Source of the DNA: Gamsiella multidivaricata
Taxonomy: Eukaryota > Mortierellomycota > Mortierellomycetes > Mortierellales > Mortierellaceae
Assembly: GCF_025024155.1 (NCBI RefSeq)
Contig: NW_026251841.1
Span: forward strand, 1 to 64,000
DNA: 64,000 nucleotides
Direction of reading: 5' to 3'
Made by a program: the position numbers and the translations under genes. Each line of letters starts with the position of its first letter. The first letter of the stretch is position 1. The notes below the pieces were generated by a model. The model was not told where the DNA came from. It saw only the letters and a list, made by a program, of their open reading frames with translations, and did no database searches. This document shows positions 1 to 12,100 of the stretch, piece after piece.

Positions 1-3000
1 GAGCCGGAAGGCCTCCATGCGGATGTCAAACCAATTATTAATCAACGCAAAGGCAGGAGCGATCGGAAAGGAAGTGACGAACATAGTGCAGAAACCAAAC
101 TGAATGACTTAAATTTGGCACACACACACAATTTGGGATTAGCTGTACATCGCGGACCACCACCCAAGACAAACACCACAGCGCTCATGTTTAAGCACAT
201 GTATTGGATGCATACCGCTTTTGCGAAAGCATTTAAGAATGCGGCCTTCATAACTCGGAAGATCGTCGTCCTTAATCCATTGGGGAGCCCGTGTTCTCTT
301 TCTCGCCTCCTGAAACTCGCGTCTTTTGAGCGCCTTGGCTGCAAGGATTTGCTTTCTATTCCAGGTACATTTAATCCAACTATAGAGTCCTTTCGCACGT
401 AAGTTATCAATTACTTTTTTTTTTTGCCAGAACAATAATTTGCACATCACGGCCATGAACTTACGGGAAGACCATCTCGAAGAGTCCGTTTAGAAACTGT
501 TTACCGATAAAGACAACTGAAAGCTGTACTGTCAGCTCCGTTATGCACGCGTCGTAAAGGCACTTGTCCTGCAGGTCTGGCCTGTCTCGGAAAACACCGC
601 CTCCGAACTAAGTTTATTTCATTTTTGATTCACGCCATGAATCAAAAGGGAGCGATCAGAAATTCATGCGGTGAATTCGCAGTTCATTTGTGTAATTTGA
701 CCTGTCTGATTACCGGTGCTTTAAAAAACGCGTAGTAGAAGAGCGTTGCATACATGTTTGTAAAGTCAAACAAGTACCGCTTGGTAATAAGAGAATCTAC
801 GCAGAACAAATAGCAATCAACAATTAAAATACCTTCACCTTTTCATTTGCCGCTCTACTTGTTGTTGTCGTTGCTGCTGTTACCTTCGTAGGCATCAGTG
901 TACTTGTGATTCTCTTTGTCAGTCAGCCATTCTGCTAGTCTGCACCAGATCTGTATAGAGAAACGCGCTGGTTAAAATGTTGGTGCGATTTTGGGGGTGA
1001 TGAATGCTGCCAGCTGGGCCGAAGGGTCATGTCAAGTTGTGGCCTTACCTCACCGAGGATGATAATGACGATCAAATTGAATATGGCGGTGACTACAACA
1101 GTAGCATATGCACCGCCGAGATGGTGCCTGCACGATGTTTTGAATATCATAAGGCATGCAACTGATCCTATCACAACCACGAACTATAAAACGCCTTTGT
1201 GAGATCAAGCTGTTTATATATGCTGTACGGCTTTGTATCCAGAGAACTTCATATAATTGCGTATTACTGCAAGTAGAACGGCGAGAGAGCTGGCAAATAT
1301 TCGAAGTGCCTTCCAGTAGAGCGGATAGTAGGGCTCACGCTTGCCAGTAACGGGTGAGATGCGAACCTTGGTTGCCCTGAACTCTGTCCTAGGCAGCTCT
1401 ATGCGCTCATAATCGTTCATGTTCCACTGGAAGGAGTAGTATTGATTTGCTCGCTTCCAAAACTCAATATAAACAGTTGACCAAATTGACATGAACAAGG
1501 CGAACGGCATAGTCAATGCGTTGTCGAAAATTGCAAACAGGGCGTTCGGGGTCGCGTCTAATTTCTTTAGCCTATTTTCATTCACAAAACATTCTAATCA
1601 CATCAGTATCTCGTACATTAGAAGCTTACTATTAGAAAGATTATCCAAACAAACCTGTCTAATTTTTACCTTGCTGCATTAACAACTCCAAAGACAAAAA
1701 CAGCTATCCCAACAGCTGCTGGTACCACAAGCCATTTGGTATAGTGCCCTAGCCATGCGAAATATATCCCGATGCGTTCTCCAAAATATGTGTTGACCAG
1801 ATCAAGAGGCTGGCTCCTCCAAAATTGCCGAGCCCATTTGATGTGTAGCTGCGCCCGGTAATTCAGGTCGTTTGTCGATTTGAATGCTTTCTGTACGAGC
1901 CATCGTGTAACGCGTACCTAAAATATCGAATCAAAGTATTAATCGACTTGATCAGTATTCAAAGGCGTTTCCATCTTTACTAGAACTTGGGCCACTATCA
2001 CGTACAATTTTTGATAGATGCCGTGTCTCAAAGCTGACCGAAGTCCCATCTTTCGGCCTTCCGGGTTGCTTCGATACTCTGTCCTCATCATAACGCTATT
2101 AACCTTGAGGTGATAGTGGTATTGGTAAAAGAAAAAGTTTGTGTAGCGCTCAATGTACCGCCATGGCGCATTCAACCTGCGATCCCGCACTTACCAGTTA
2201 CCCCCGTCGACCTGTCTGAAAAAAACCGGGTCGGCCATCTGAGCCTGAATGGGATCCCATATGTGAGCCATCCCTCTGAACAGCACCAGCGTGACGGACT
2301 ACATCGGACCATCGCCGACCAGGCTCTGCCAAATAAAAATCCGCCAGTCGCGCTGCTTTAAAAAGCACCGATTCTCTACGTTGTTCCAGGCCAGGTTGTC
2401 TCAACCAAGGAAAGAGACGGAAGATACTTGGAAATATCCTGGAGGTGTAAGGAATCGAGGGTAATATCGTACTCTAGTGGTAGAAGGTAGTGTAGATTAT
2501 TTGTGGTCAATGGCGGTGTGCGTTAACTGAAGCATAAGGCAAGAAAGGGATCTCTGTAAGGATAGTTGTGTAAAAGGAATAGCGAAATATCCATATTTTC
2601 GATGGCATTTCTTGGGTTAAGAGCTTACGGCCAGATCCGCCTTGCAGTTTGTTTTTTGAGCTTCGATAGCCAGTCTCCAGAATGGTGCGAGGACTTTGAT
2701 GTAGACCGCATCCGAGCTGACAGATTTTTCCAACTCAAGAAACACTCCTTCTTTCAAAAGAGCCGTCTGAAAATCGCGTCGATGGAGCTGAATCTTTCGT
2801 TGTCTCAGCTTTGCTCTACTGGCTCGTTCATTCCTCCGCGTCTTTGGTGGTCGATCTCTTCCCTGTCCCTGACTCTCGGTGGAATACCTCTGTTGAGGTG
2901 TCGATGAGGTGTTTTGAAACAGGCCAGATGTTCGTTGGCTGTTGATCGCTCTGGTTTGGTTATCCATGCCGGTGTCTGACAGTCGATCCTCACTCTCGAC

Positions 3001-4056
3001 GATCGCAGTTGAAGATTGTGGACTCGGAGACATGTCAGTTGAACATTCAAGGGGACGTAAGGGCTGAAAAGATTGGCCCTGCACGTCTTTCTCGCCTGCA
3101 AGCACCGTCATTGGAAGCGATATATGAGACATGCTCCGAGGGCGCGATTGATCCAAATTGGAATCTGTCCCTAACATGGACGACGATCTCGTCGATGACT
3201 CCAGAGAAGATGCCCTTGAAAGTAGCTTTCCCGGCGACTGCTTCAATTTTTCGAGTCTTGAGAAATGGCGTTTCTGAATCGTGGAAGGACCAGATTTCAT
3301 TGGGTCAATTGCACTTGCTGTTTCTGTAGTTACTGGGAAAGGTAGAAGCAAGTCTCCTGCAGTTGCTTCAGCTGAATGTCCTATATCAACTTGATCCATC
3401 CAATGATTTCTCGCCTTTTTCTGTTGCTGACTCTGCGAAGGTGGAACTGGAGAGCCCCTTGGCGACCGAAAAAAATATGCGCTCCTGTCAAACAGTTGAG
3501 CGAGTTCTTCTTGAGTAGCATCATACTTAAGAGTGATGTCGAATGCCTCTGTGGAGTACACGAGCTGAGCTAAGGCGTCTGCACCCTTAGCCGATGCTAT
3601 ACATAATAGACCAGGGTTTTCAATGAGGCAGGTGGTTCTGGAGGCCATCTTTCTTTCTAGAATTCACAGATGTAACATACCGAAGGCGTCTATGGCATCA
3701 TCGACCCACAGATTAGGGCGGTTGTCTTTCCAGTCTTGAATTGCATCAAACAGGTCGACATCTGCCTGGTAGAGTAGGTGAACCACTCGATAGCTGCTCA
3801 TGGTCCGACAGGAAACAGTATGACCCTGCTGATATACTGACTGTTTGTTTATTGCTGCTGCATCCGCTGCATATGAAGCTGCTGGGTGACGAACTGAAGA
3901 ATATCGACTTTCAGTGAATGCTTTAGAGCCTACTGCAATAGGCGAGGACGGCGAGGGTGAAGATGGTCGCACATGAAGGCGAAGGTGATCATGGATGTCG
4001 CCTCTGCCATCCCTGCGCCTGCGTGCCCTGGGTGTATAGTCCGAACGCCTGTCCAT
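1..4056 (-). CDS. Anoctamin (TMEM16)-like membrane protein, C-terminus beyond window
   Basis: The family comprises Ca-activated ion channels, lipid scramblases and ER-plasma membrane tethers. At least nine exons on the minus strand read as anoctamin. There is a dimerisation-domain-like stretch ([19 protein letters not shown], about 2650-2720) and a first membrane segment with [20 protein letters not shown] (about 1750-1830). The block [19 protein letters not shown] follows (about 1440-1500). Further exons encode [18 protein letters not shown] (about 890-940), [20 protein letters not shown] (about 735-795) and [20 protein letters not shown] (about 490-550). The edge exon holds [20 protein letters not shown]. 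The protein continues past base 1. The N-terminal 400-500 residues are low-complexity and the start is uncertain: the first ATG in the open frame is at 4056, but that frame stays open to about 4198 and an exon further 5' is possible. An in-frame TGA near 3665 lies inside a 24-nt GT-AG segment (see findings). Family is well supported; exact subfamily and start are not. Confidence 0.88.
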
Positions 4057-5837
4057 GTCTGAGCTGGTCGCCTTTTGGGTAGGAATGTGGTTGAAAGAGC
4101 CTCCAGGGCTGTCGCTTTTAATTGATCTTGTGTCTGAGGCGCTGATGCTGACAGGTGTCTGTCCTTGTTCCGGATCGCCCCAGACTGTCGGCTCACGTCA
4201 CCTTGGGTTCCATCTGCCCTTGCGATGGTCATGTAGCCAATGGGATCCGGGTCGTATTAGGATGTAGATCCCTGTCTTTGCTGGTGACATACCCATGGAT
4301 GGAATTGAATAGGTCTGGTCCAGTACGTTGAATGTCGATGGATGGAAGCAAGGGGCTTTTCTCTGGCGTGGGTGTTTGGTGGCGTTCTCTGTGGTCCGTG
4401 GGTCAGGTTGTGACTGGGATTGTTGCGATCCTGGGTGGGAGTACGTTTGTGTAAAGGGTACCAGAAGCAGAGGGAGAAGGACGGCGCTGGCTGCTCTGAT
4501 TGCAACCGCTATCAGAGGAAGACATGAAATGGGGGAATTAAAGTGCTGGCGGTTGTGTGAGCCGTGGAGGAGGACAGAGGAGAAAGGAGTTTGTTGGTCA
4601 CTGTATTACGTTAGAAGAGGAGAGGAGCGAAGAATGAATGGTGTGGCACAACAGCTGCGATGGATGGTGACACAGGTATTTGAAAATGGCGGGGAATGAA
4701 TACGCTGCAGCCCCATCGCGCAGCGCGTGCGCACAGGTCTTTTATTTGAATCCAGCTCCATGATCCATAAATGGCCAGTGCCCCAGGTCGCGCTGCTTTT
4801 TCAACAATTGGGACCGCACACACAAACACATAGACGCGTGATGATGACAACAGGCGCTCGCTGGCTCTCTTCCCCCTTCGGACCTCAGATGATGATACCG
4901 TTTGGATCCTCTATGGTGCGAACACCCAAAAAGAAGGCGAGAAACAAAAACACGAGGCCTCGTGAAGGGGCAGCAACCGAGTCTGGTAGGTTGCTGTTTC
5001 GGCCGGCTAATCACCGGCCGTCTCAAAGTGATAATGCGACTGGTTCAGCTGCCAAAAGAACCAGCCAAGGAAAACAACAAATACGAGACATTTTGACCTG
5101 ACTAGCCCAACGAATTAGCACAGGCCCGCGGGAGGACGACTGCAATTTGCACCCACTTCATCTGTGCAGCTCTTGCTGCTTCTGCTCGTATCCGCGCTAG
5201 TAGAGAGAGATACAGGGCAACGGGTGTCCTAAGAGGCACACGCTGTTTATGCCGGTACAGAGACAAGCCATAGTCTCCGCTGTCTATCTGCATTGCTGAG
5301 TGCTGGCCCCGCTCTCCAGCCCAGCGTTGTCAGGGGCGGTGACGATCTAGCCTGATACCCTCGGCTCCCTCACGCTCCCCCACCCCCCTCCTTCCCCCCT
5401 TCCTCTTTCCCCTGAGCCAGCGGTCAAACTCGACTCGACTCGGCCCTGCCTAGCCCAATCGAACTGAACAGCCAGTCAGCGAGTTGATGTACAACATTAG
5501 GTCGCTCAATGCGCACCGCGTTCGAAGCTTAATTACAGTGTGTGGGTAGCATGCCGACCAAATATGTACTGCAATTACACACATTCAAATATGCAAATAT
5601 GCAAGGAAGCACTCGAACTCCCCAAACTCTTCCTCTCGATTCATCGTCTTTCCCATTCGTGCACATCTCGCCATTGGCTTACATCCCTTCATTCCCTCAA
5701 CTCATTCACTCCGCCTTTGTTTTAACCTCCCTTGCTCCTGTACTCCACTCGTTCCTTGATTATTATAATTATTCTTACTTTATTTCTGCATCCCTGCACC
5801 CTTTGTAATTTCACACCTTCCTGTTCCCTCCTCAGAG
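4057..5837. other. Intergenic region between divergent genes
   Basis: This separates the anoctamin-like gene (-) from the MGNVSS protein gene (+) and probably holds both promoters. From about 4290 to 4524 the minus strand has an open frame with a hydrophobic run (AVLLPLLLVPF) but no ATG. It could be an upstream exon of the anoctamin gene, joined through a GTATGT donor near 4290 and an acceptor near 4190. Around 5370-5420 there is a C-rich tract, and 5600-5830 is pyrimidine-rich, as expected of a leader upstream of the ATG at 5838. No RNA gene was recognised. Confidence 0.5.
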
Positions 5838-7211
5838 ATGGGAAATGTATCAAGCTCAGACCACGACAGGGTCAACGAGCTGCTTTCCAGAAAAGTAAAG
5901 AGGCGCCCTGGCTCCGGCGTCGGTCGTAAAAAGAAGCACGAGCAGCAGGAGCCACAGCAACAACGGCAACAACAACAGGAACTACAATTGCTGCACCAAT
6001 ACCAAGAGGTTAATCAGCCTCAATTGCACCCTCAGCAGCAACTTCAGCACCCTGAGCAGAATCTCTCTGAACAGTTGGATGGTCCTGTCAGCCCTGTCCT
6101 CAGTCCCACTAAGGACTTTACCCGACAAGGATCATTCCATATCCATCGACAGAGAACGTCCCCTGACTCCCTCTCAAAAGTCCCTCAACCGTTGCGGAGC
6201 GATGACTTTGCAGCATCAAAGCGCACGTCTCTATCCCAGGCAGACTTTTATTCAAGGGCCAAGCCGGAGTACTCCCCAATGACACCGACTTCTCCCGCAA
6301 CACCCTACTCCATAACATCGTCGACCACAGTGACATCCGCCAGCAACCAGATCTATGATTCCTATACCGTCATCAGCCTTCCGTCCAAACAGGAGCCGTC
6401 TCCTGGTTACTATTCTGCCCCGATTGTAATACCCCAGCAGATCTCGAATCAGGCTTCCGACAACAAACATGGGAGTGCGAACAGTCTAGACAACAACTTG
6501 AACGGCCCCTCAATTTCTCCAAGACATTACGACTTTGATCGCTACGCCCATTACCGCCAGCAACAGAAACAGCTCTCTTCGGATCTCCGTCTCATTGGGA
6601 CTTCGCCCGAGGCCAAGGAATGGCTGAAACAGAAGCCAACAAGGTCTGCCACCCACTTGCTCCACCAGTACAACTTTCAGAGCCATCAATACTACCAACC
6701 GCCCGGAAGTGCTAAGGCAAGCAATGGTGTCTCTCGCAGCTTGTCCGCTCATGTATCGACTTCTTCAAAAAACAACCTTGGTGCGAGCGCAAACAACAAT
6801 CCAACTGAATCTGAGAGCAACCATATGGTCCCTCCTGCGGAACAGGGACCCAGCTTCATTAATGCCGCTGCGGCTACAATCGCCACGGATGGTAGCTCTG
6901 GTATCCAGCTGGTGGCAGATCAAGGTCATGCGAGCGAAATTAAAGAGTCGGCATCTGCTCTTCTTCCACCAACCTTGCCTGCAGACCTGGTTCAGATCCA
7001 CTTTGATGGACATTTTTATGGTCATGGCCATGGCATTTCAACACCATATACACCTCACCCGTCGCCAGCTGAGGGTCGAAGGAGAGAACCTGGACGGCTT
7101 GTGATGTCCCGCTCCAAGCTCGGCTCCCCAACTATGGCCGCAGCACCGATGTCTGCGCCGATCATAACCGGTGGTACATCGTTCGGTCAAGGTATTAATA
7201 GCGATACATAG
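5838..7211 (+). CDS. Disordered 457-aa protein with possible N-myristoylation signal
   Basis: A single uninterrupted exon encodes 457 residues. I do not recognise the family. The N-terminus MGNVSSSDHDRV fits the N-myristoylation pattern (Gly2, small residue/Ser at position 6) and is followed by a basic patch (KVKRRPGSGVGRKKK), a combination often seen in proteins held at the cytoplasmic face of a membrane. The rest is low-complexity: Gln-rich runs at about residues 35-75, then Ser/Pro/Thr-rich sequence with many SP and TP sites. A short His/Gly segment (HFYGHGHG) lies near residue 395. No catalytic motif, membrane helix or zinc finger was seen. It is read as a real gene because 1.37 kb of open frame begins at a good ATG (GAG ATG GG) after a pyrimidine-rich leader and shows codon-biased, non-repetitive stretches. 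The function is unknown. Confidence 0.7.
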   Translation: MGNVSSSDHDRVNELLSRKVKRRPGSGVGRKKKHEQQEPQQQRQQQQELQLLHQYQEVNQPQLHPQQQLQHPEQNLSEQLDGPVSPVLSPTKDFTRQGSFHIHRQRTSPDSLSKVPQPLRSDDFAASKRTSLSQADFYSRAKPEYSPMTPTSPATPYSITSSTTVTSASNQIYDSYTVISLPSKQEPSPGYYSAPIVIPQQISNQASDNKHGSANSLDNNLNGPSISPRHYDFDRYAHYRQQQKQLSSDLRLIGTSPEAKEWLKQKPTRSATHLLHQYNFQSHQYYQPPGSAKASNGVSRSLSAHVSTSSKNNLGASANNNPTESESNHMVPPAEQGPSFINAAAATIATDGSSGIQLVADQGHASEIKESASALLPPTLPADLVQIHFDGHFYGHGHGISTPYTPHPSPAEGRRREPGRLVMSRSKLGSPTMAAAPMSAPIITGGTSFGQGINSDT

Positions 7212-9178
7212 ACTAGCTTGTCTTACGCCTTCTTCATCCATTGTATTTTACCTGTATTTGTATTAAATATACATATATTAATGCCACCATTATAAGTTAT
7301 AACCCACGCTTGAGGGTTTTCAGGAAATGTACCACATGTTTAGTCTTCTTTTACGTGGTTTTCTGTTCAATGTACTCGATGCATCGACCGCGTCGTGGGT
7401 ATGATTATTCTTGAATGCAACAGCTGTTTCCTGCGTTACCTCGCACATCTTCCCACTTCTTCCTAATTAACCTAATGTTGTTTATCAGGTCTGGAGATTG
7501 AAATTGAGATCTGGACCTGATTGTGCGCAAACACAATTTGCCATAAAATTCTCGCTTACAAACGTTCTTTGCAAGCCGTTACGTTATAGTCTATTATCGT
7601 GGGAGGAGGATGCTCTCAAATAAGCCTAGGACGCGAAGACCCTGACAGTCAAATTTTCGGATGTTTGAAGTGTGCGCTGAGTACAAGTACAACCATCCGA
7701 GCTGGATAGATCGTGTAATGCAGCATGAACCACATGGTTCAAGCCATTATGACACCATTTCCAGCAGTGGATACTATTTATGACTCGAGGGGGAGAAATT
7801 GCTATGCCGCATCGTACCTGATAGACCGGGTTCATACTGGACCGACCAGCATACACTTATGCGTATCACTTATGCCGACTCGGACATTAATTATCTGATA
7901 GATTTCATGGCGGTGGTCATATTTGATGTTTGAATAGCAGCACTTGCAAGGGAATATTATGATATTATGTTCCCATGAAGGTTGAGCTGAACCCTTGACA
8001 ACTTCCTACAAAAAATAACAATAAAGATAAGCCTATTGAATCTGCATCAGCTCATGCATTAACGACCTGCAGCTTGCAGACAAGCTGCAAAGCGCAAGCA
8101 ATTGTAAGCGGACAAAAAAGAAAAAGGAAAGAGATAAAAAAGAGGGAGTACGTTAGTTTTTAGATAGTCAATTCTTTTCTTCTGAATAATACTCAACAGC
8201 AGATGTACCAACGGATGTGCTTCCGTTACTCTAAATAACGGCGGCTGGGCTACAGTTGCCTCTCTGTTTTGCAGCCCACACATTCTTCTTTCGAGCCGAT
8301 CGGCTACTGGTAGACAGCACGAACTGACAATAAAGATACTAGCAGCAAACAAGAAGAGCATTGATATTGGATGCAAGGGACGAGGGTGCACAATCTCTTA
8401 TCTCGATCACCAGTAATGGATCAAATAAAAACGACCAAGAGGCTCCAGGCGCCAAGTCAACTGAATTAGACAGGTTGCCAATTGTGTGTGCCCTAGATGT
8501 GGGTGAGTTGTAGAGGGGTGCTGTATACATTCTATCCGGTATAAACATGACTCGTGCGTGTACGTTGCCTCACAGAGGAAGATCGAAGGCAAACTATCGA
8601 GTGTTGTTCTGTAGCATGTGAGCATGTAATTATGCGTGCAGTTAGTAACGCGGTGTTTGGCAGACTGTATTGCGAGCAGAAACCCCAGCGGGATGGGACT
8701 TATTGTGTCCAGCAGGTTCATCCTCGGGACTGAATGCGACTGAATTGCCCCAGAGTATTGAATTACTATGCTGAGATGGAACATTGAGAGTTATCTCTTC
8801 TCCCTGACTCCCTCTTCTCTCTCTTCACTTGTCATATATACGCTATGTGTCTCCTTATTCAATCATCTCATTCTTTGCATTGTTTTCTTTCTTCCTTTCA
8901 TTCTCGCTTCTCTCGGTTGCTTGCTAATCTAGTCCAAGAGGAGGTTGCGTTGTTTCTCTTTTTCTTTTCCCCTCTTCTTCTTTCCTTTGCTTTTGCCTTT
9001 GCCTTTGCCATTCCTTCCCCCCCCCCCCCCCTTTGTCCCTGGCCCATTGCTCTTTCTCTCCCCTTTCCTTTTCTCCGCCTCTCAGTGCAAGCTCCATCTC
9101 CGCCACTCTCACGACCACCCTCGTTCACCCTTCAGTCGCTTATCCTGGCTCCCTTTTCTTGAGGTCTAGTCATCAGTC
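7212..9178. other. Intergenic, no gene recognised; CT-rich leader at right end
   Basis: No convincing reading frame or RNA gene was found in about 2 kb. AT-rich sequence with several TATATTA-like stretches follows the stop at 7211 and probably holds the polyadenylation signals. From about 8800 to 9178 the plus strand is strongly pyrimidine-rich, including a run of C at 9018-9032. This is consistent with the promoter and 5' leader of the deacetylase gene that starts at 9179. Confidence 0.5.
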
Positions 9179-12100
9179 ATGGTGCTGTATCCCGTTTCGC
9201 TCCAGACATATCACTACCACTCGTCCCCTGCCTCGCCAGAACCCAACACTCCTCTCCCTGAGAACGAGCCAAAGGTCACTAAGATTACCAATTGTAGAAT
9301 CTTACGCGACCACAAAATCGTGGAGAAGGACGCCATCTGGATCCAGAACGGAAAGATCATCGACCCCCACAAGTTCTTCTGGTATCAGAAGCGACTCCCC
9401 GACATCGTACTTGATGCCGAAGGGCTGCTTGTTGTCCCCGGCTTCATCGAAGCTCAGATTAACGGTGAGAAGACCCTCCTCAGTCGGCCCTTACCGTATC
9501 ATCCCTTTCTCCTCCCCCCACAACATCAACACCAATTCATACACAAGAGACAGCTTTTGTCCCGCTCCAGTTTCCGTCCCTATTTCAGCTCATCACGTTT
9601 TGTATATACGCTGATGTGCATAGACGGCGCTCCGTTCTTACGTTAGCTCAGAGGACCTACTTCTAGCAAATAGTCATCTTTCTTGGAGACGAGCGTACAC
9701 GCACCAAACAGTCATGCACATCAAGTTGACACTTCTACCCGATTCGCCCGGCTATCCACGCCCATCCATAAGTGTGCTCAGGTTCTCACAGATGCAGCTC
9801 TAGAGCGACAAAACACGTCAAACAGGTGCTTGGCAGCAATGCACAAGTAATCCTCGACTGCGCTCCAGCTGTTACTCTTTCCCAATGTCCCGCTGCAGAA
9901 GCTCTTTTCTTTAATTGTTCACTGCGAATATTTTTTTCGCGATCTATCTTATTGTATTCTTTTTCTAGCATAAACTATGCGGCATTTGTGGTTGTGGGTG
10001 AATTCGTTAGGCTCTTGTTTATCTGTTTACCTCCTCTTGCATCTTGCATAAGTACCTCGCTCTATCCCTTCTATGGCTCTGATACCGCTAGCTCCCTTTC
10101 CGATTTTTTTTATCTTGGTTTTTATCAAGATTTTGCTGCATCGTCTGTGTTCATGTCTTTTGTTTACTTGTGTTTGTTTGTTTGTTCTGGTTGAAATTCG
10201 CTTGTTGTGCTCTGTTTTTTGTGTATAGCGCGGAAGCATGAATATCGACTTTTATACATCATGTGAAGTAGCACTGTTTAACTCTTTTGTACACCCATAT
10301 TGACGAACGGCGCGCGAGAACGATGCAGTAGCAAAGCCCATTCTTCGCCTTCCGACTCCTTGACGATGACCAACCTGTTGTTGCGGCTATGGCCACGAAC
10401 ATGATCGGCCGCATTGTCTTCTAACACCAGTATTCTTGATACGATATAGGCGCCTTCGGAGTTGATTTCTCGGTGCCTCTGGACCATGACACGTACGAGA
10501 AGGGTCTGCTGAAGGTCAACCGCGGCCTGCTGAAATACGGGACAACTTCATACTGTCCCACCATTGTCTCTTCCAGCGCCTCGGTCTATCACAAGGTGCG
10601 CCAACAGATATCTACCTTTGTTGTTGCTTTCTTTGTTGACACGCGAACATTTTTATTCTTTGTGATCGTTCCATGCATCTGGGTGAACAATTAAAGGCAT
10701 GTTAACTGTGGTCCGTTACACCTCATATTAAGTACAACATACATTGTTGCTATCCACTCTCTCCCTGTCGACTCTTTTACGTCTGTTATTGGCGTCGCAA
10801 ACAACCAACAGGTCCTCTCACACCTTAAACCAAGACCCGGCTCAGTCGAGACAGGTGCCACCATCCTCGGAGCTCATGTCGAAGGTCCATTCATTAATGA
10901 GGCTCGCATCGGCGCCCACGAGCTCAAGGTTCTGCAGGCATCAGCCCCAAACGGCTACAAAGACTTCAAGGACGTCTATGGCTTCGAAGGAGAGACTCCC
11001 GAGGCCCAAAAGAAGCTGAGCGAGGAAGACCTGCACTGCGTCAAGATCATCACCTGTGCGCCGGAGCTTGAGGGTGTGATGGACAGCATCCCCGATCTTG
11101 TCAAGGCTGGCATCACAGTCTCTGTTGGTAAACAGCTGCAGCTCAATACATCTGCAAAGCAAAGCATCTGTAGCAGCAAAGCATGGACACTCACTTTCAC
11201 AAACAATCAATTGTCCTCTCATCCATTCCAGGTCACTCAATGGCGAACATCTCGCAGGCCGAGAATGCAGTGATGAAAGGAGCTACCTTTATCACTCACT
11301 TGTTCAATGCCATGCCTCAATTCCATCACCGCGACCCGGGCGTCATCGGACTGTTGGGCTCTAGGCTGGACTTACCTCGGCCTTATTACGGTCTCATTTG
11401 CGATGGCATTCACGTCCACCCCAACTCTATCAAAATCGCATACGACTCCCATCCGGAGGGTGTCATCTTGGTCACAGATGCCATGTCCGCCATGGGTCTT
11501 TCGCCAGGGAACTATCAGCTTGGAAACATGAGCGTCACGAAGGAAGACGACCGTGTCTATATCGAGGGCACTGACACACTTGCTGGAAGGTATGTCTCCT
11601 TTGCTCTTTATGATTTTGTCTGTTTGAGTTGCGTGCGAACGAGTTGAGTGAAGAGGGTTTGATAAAAAGAAAAAAGAAAAAAGAAAAAGGTTGAGACGTG
11701 CATGGGCTGCGTATTGCAGAACGCTGCAAAAACATGGAGTTGGGCGAGAAGCAGACCAGGAATCGCTTGCATTTTGGACCAGTATGTTCATGCAACGTTT
11801 GATCTCTCGTTCAAAACTATGTCTTACATCTGGTCACTCCTCACAGAGCGATGGATGATACCCACAACCATATCCATACCTATCATCTCAACAAGGATAA
11901 TCAGGACAGTCGACATGGATTGGCTGCGGATGAGAAGGCGGGCGCTCTAAAGTTGGATGTCAATCGCGGACTTGAGATCAAGACGGTACCTCTTGGATCG
12001 GCCGACCCTACTTCTCCTTCGGACGACGTTCGTATCGAGGATCATACCGATGGCTTCCTGCCAACCCCTCCTGGTTCCACATCAATGTCTCCGCTAAAGA

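Noticed and set aside
8898..9128. Glu/Arg/Lys-rich minus-strand frames
   Set aside because: Purine-rich complement of the CT leader; low complexity only.
9033..9614. 193-codon plus-strand frame overlapping the deacetylase leader and exon 1
   Set aside because: Out of frame with the clear deacetylase exon and driven by the pyrimidine-rich leader.
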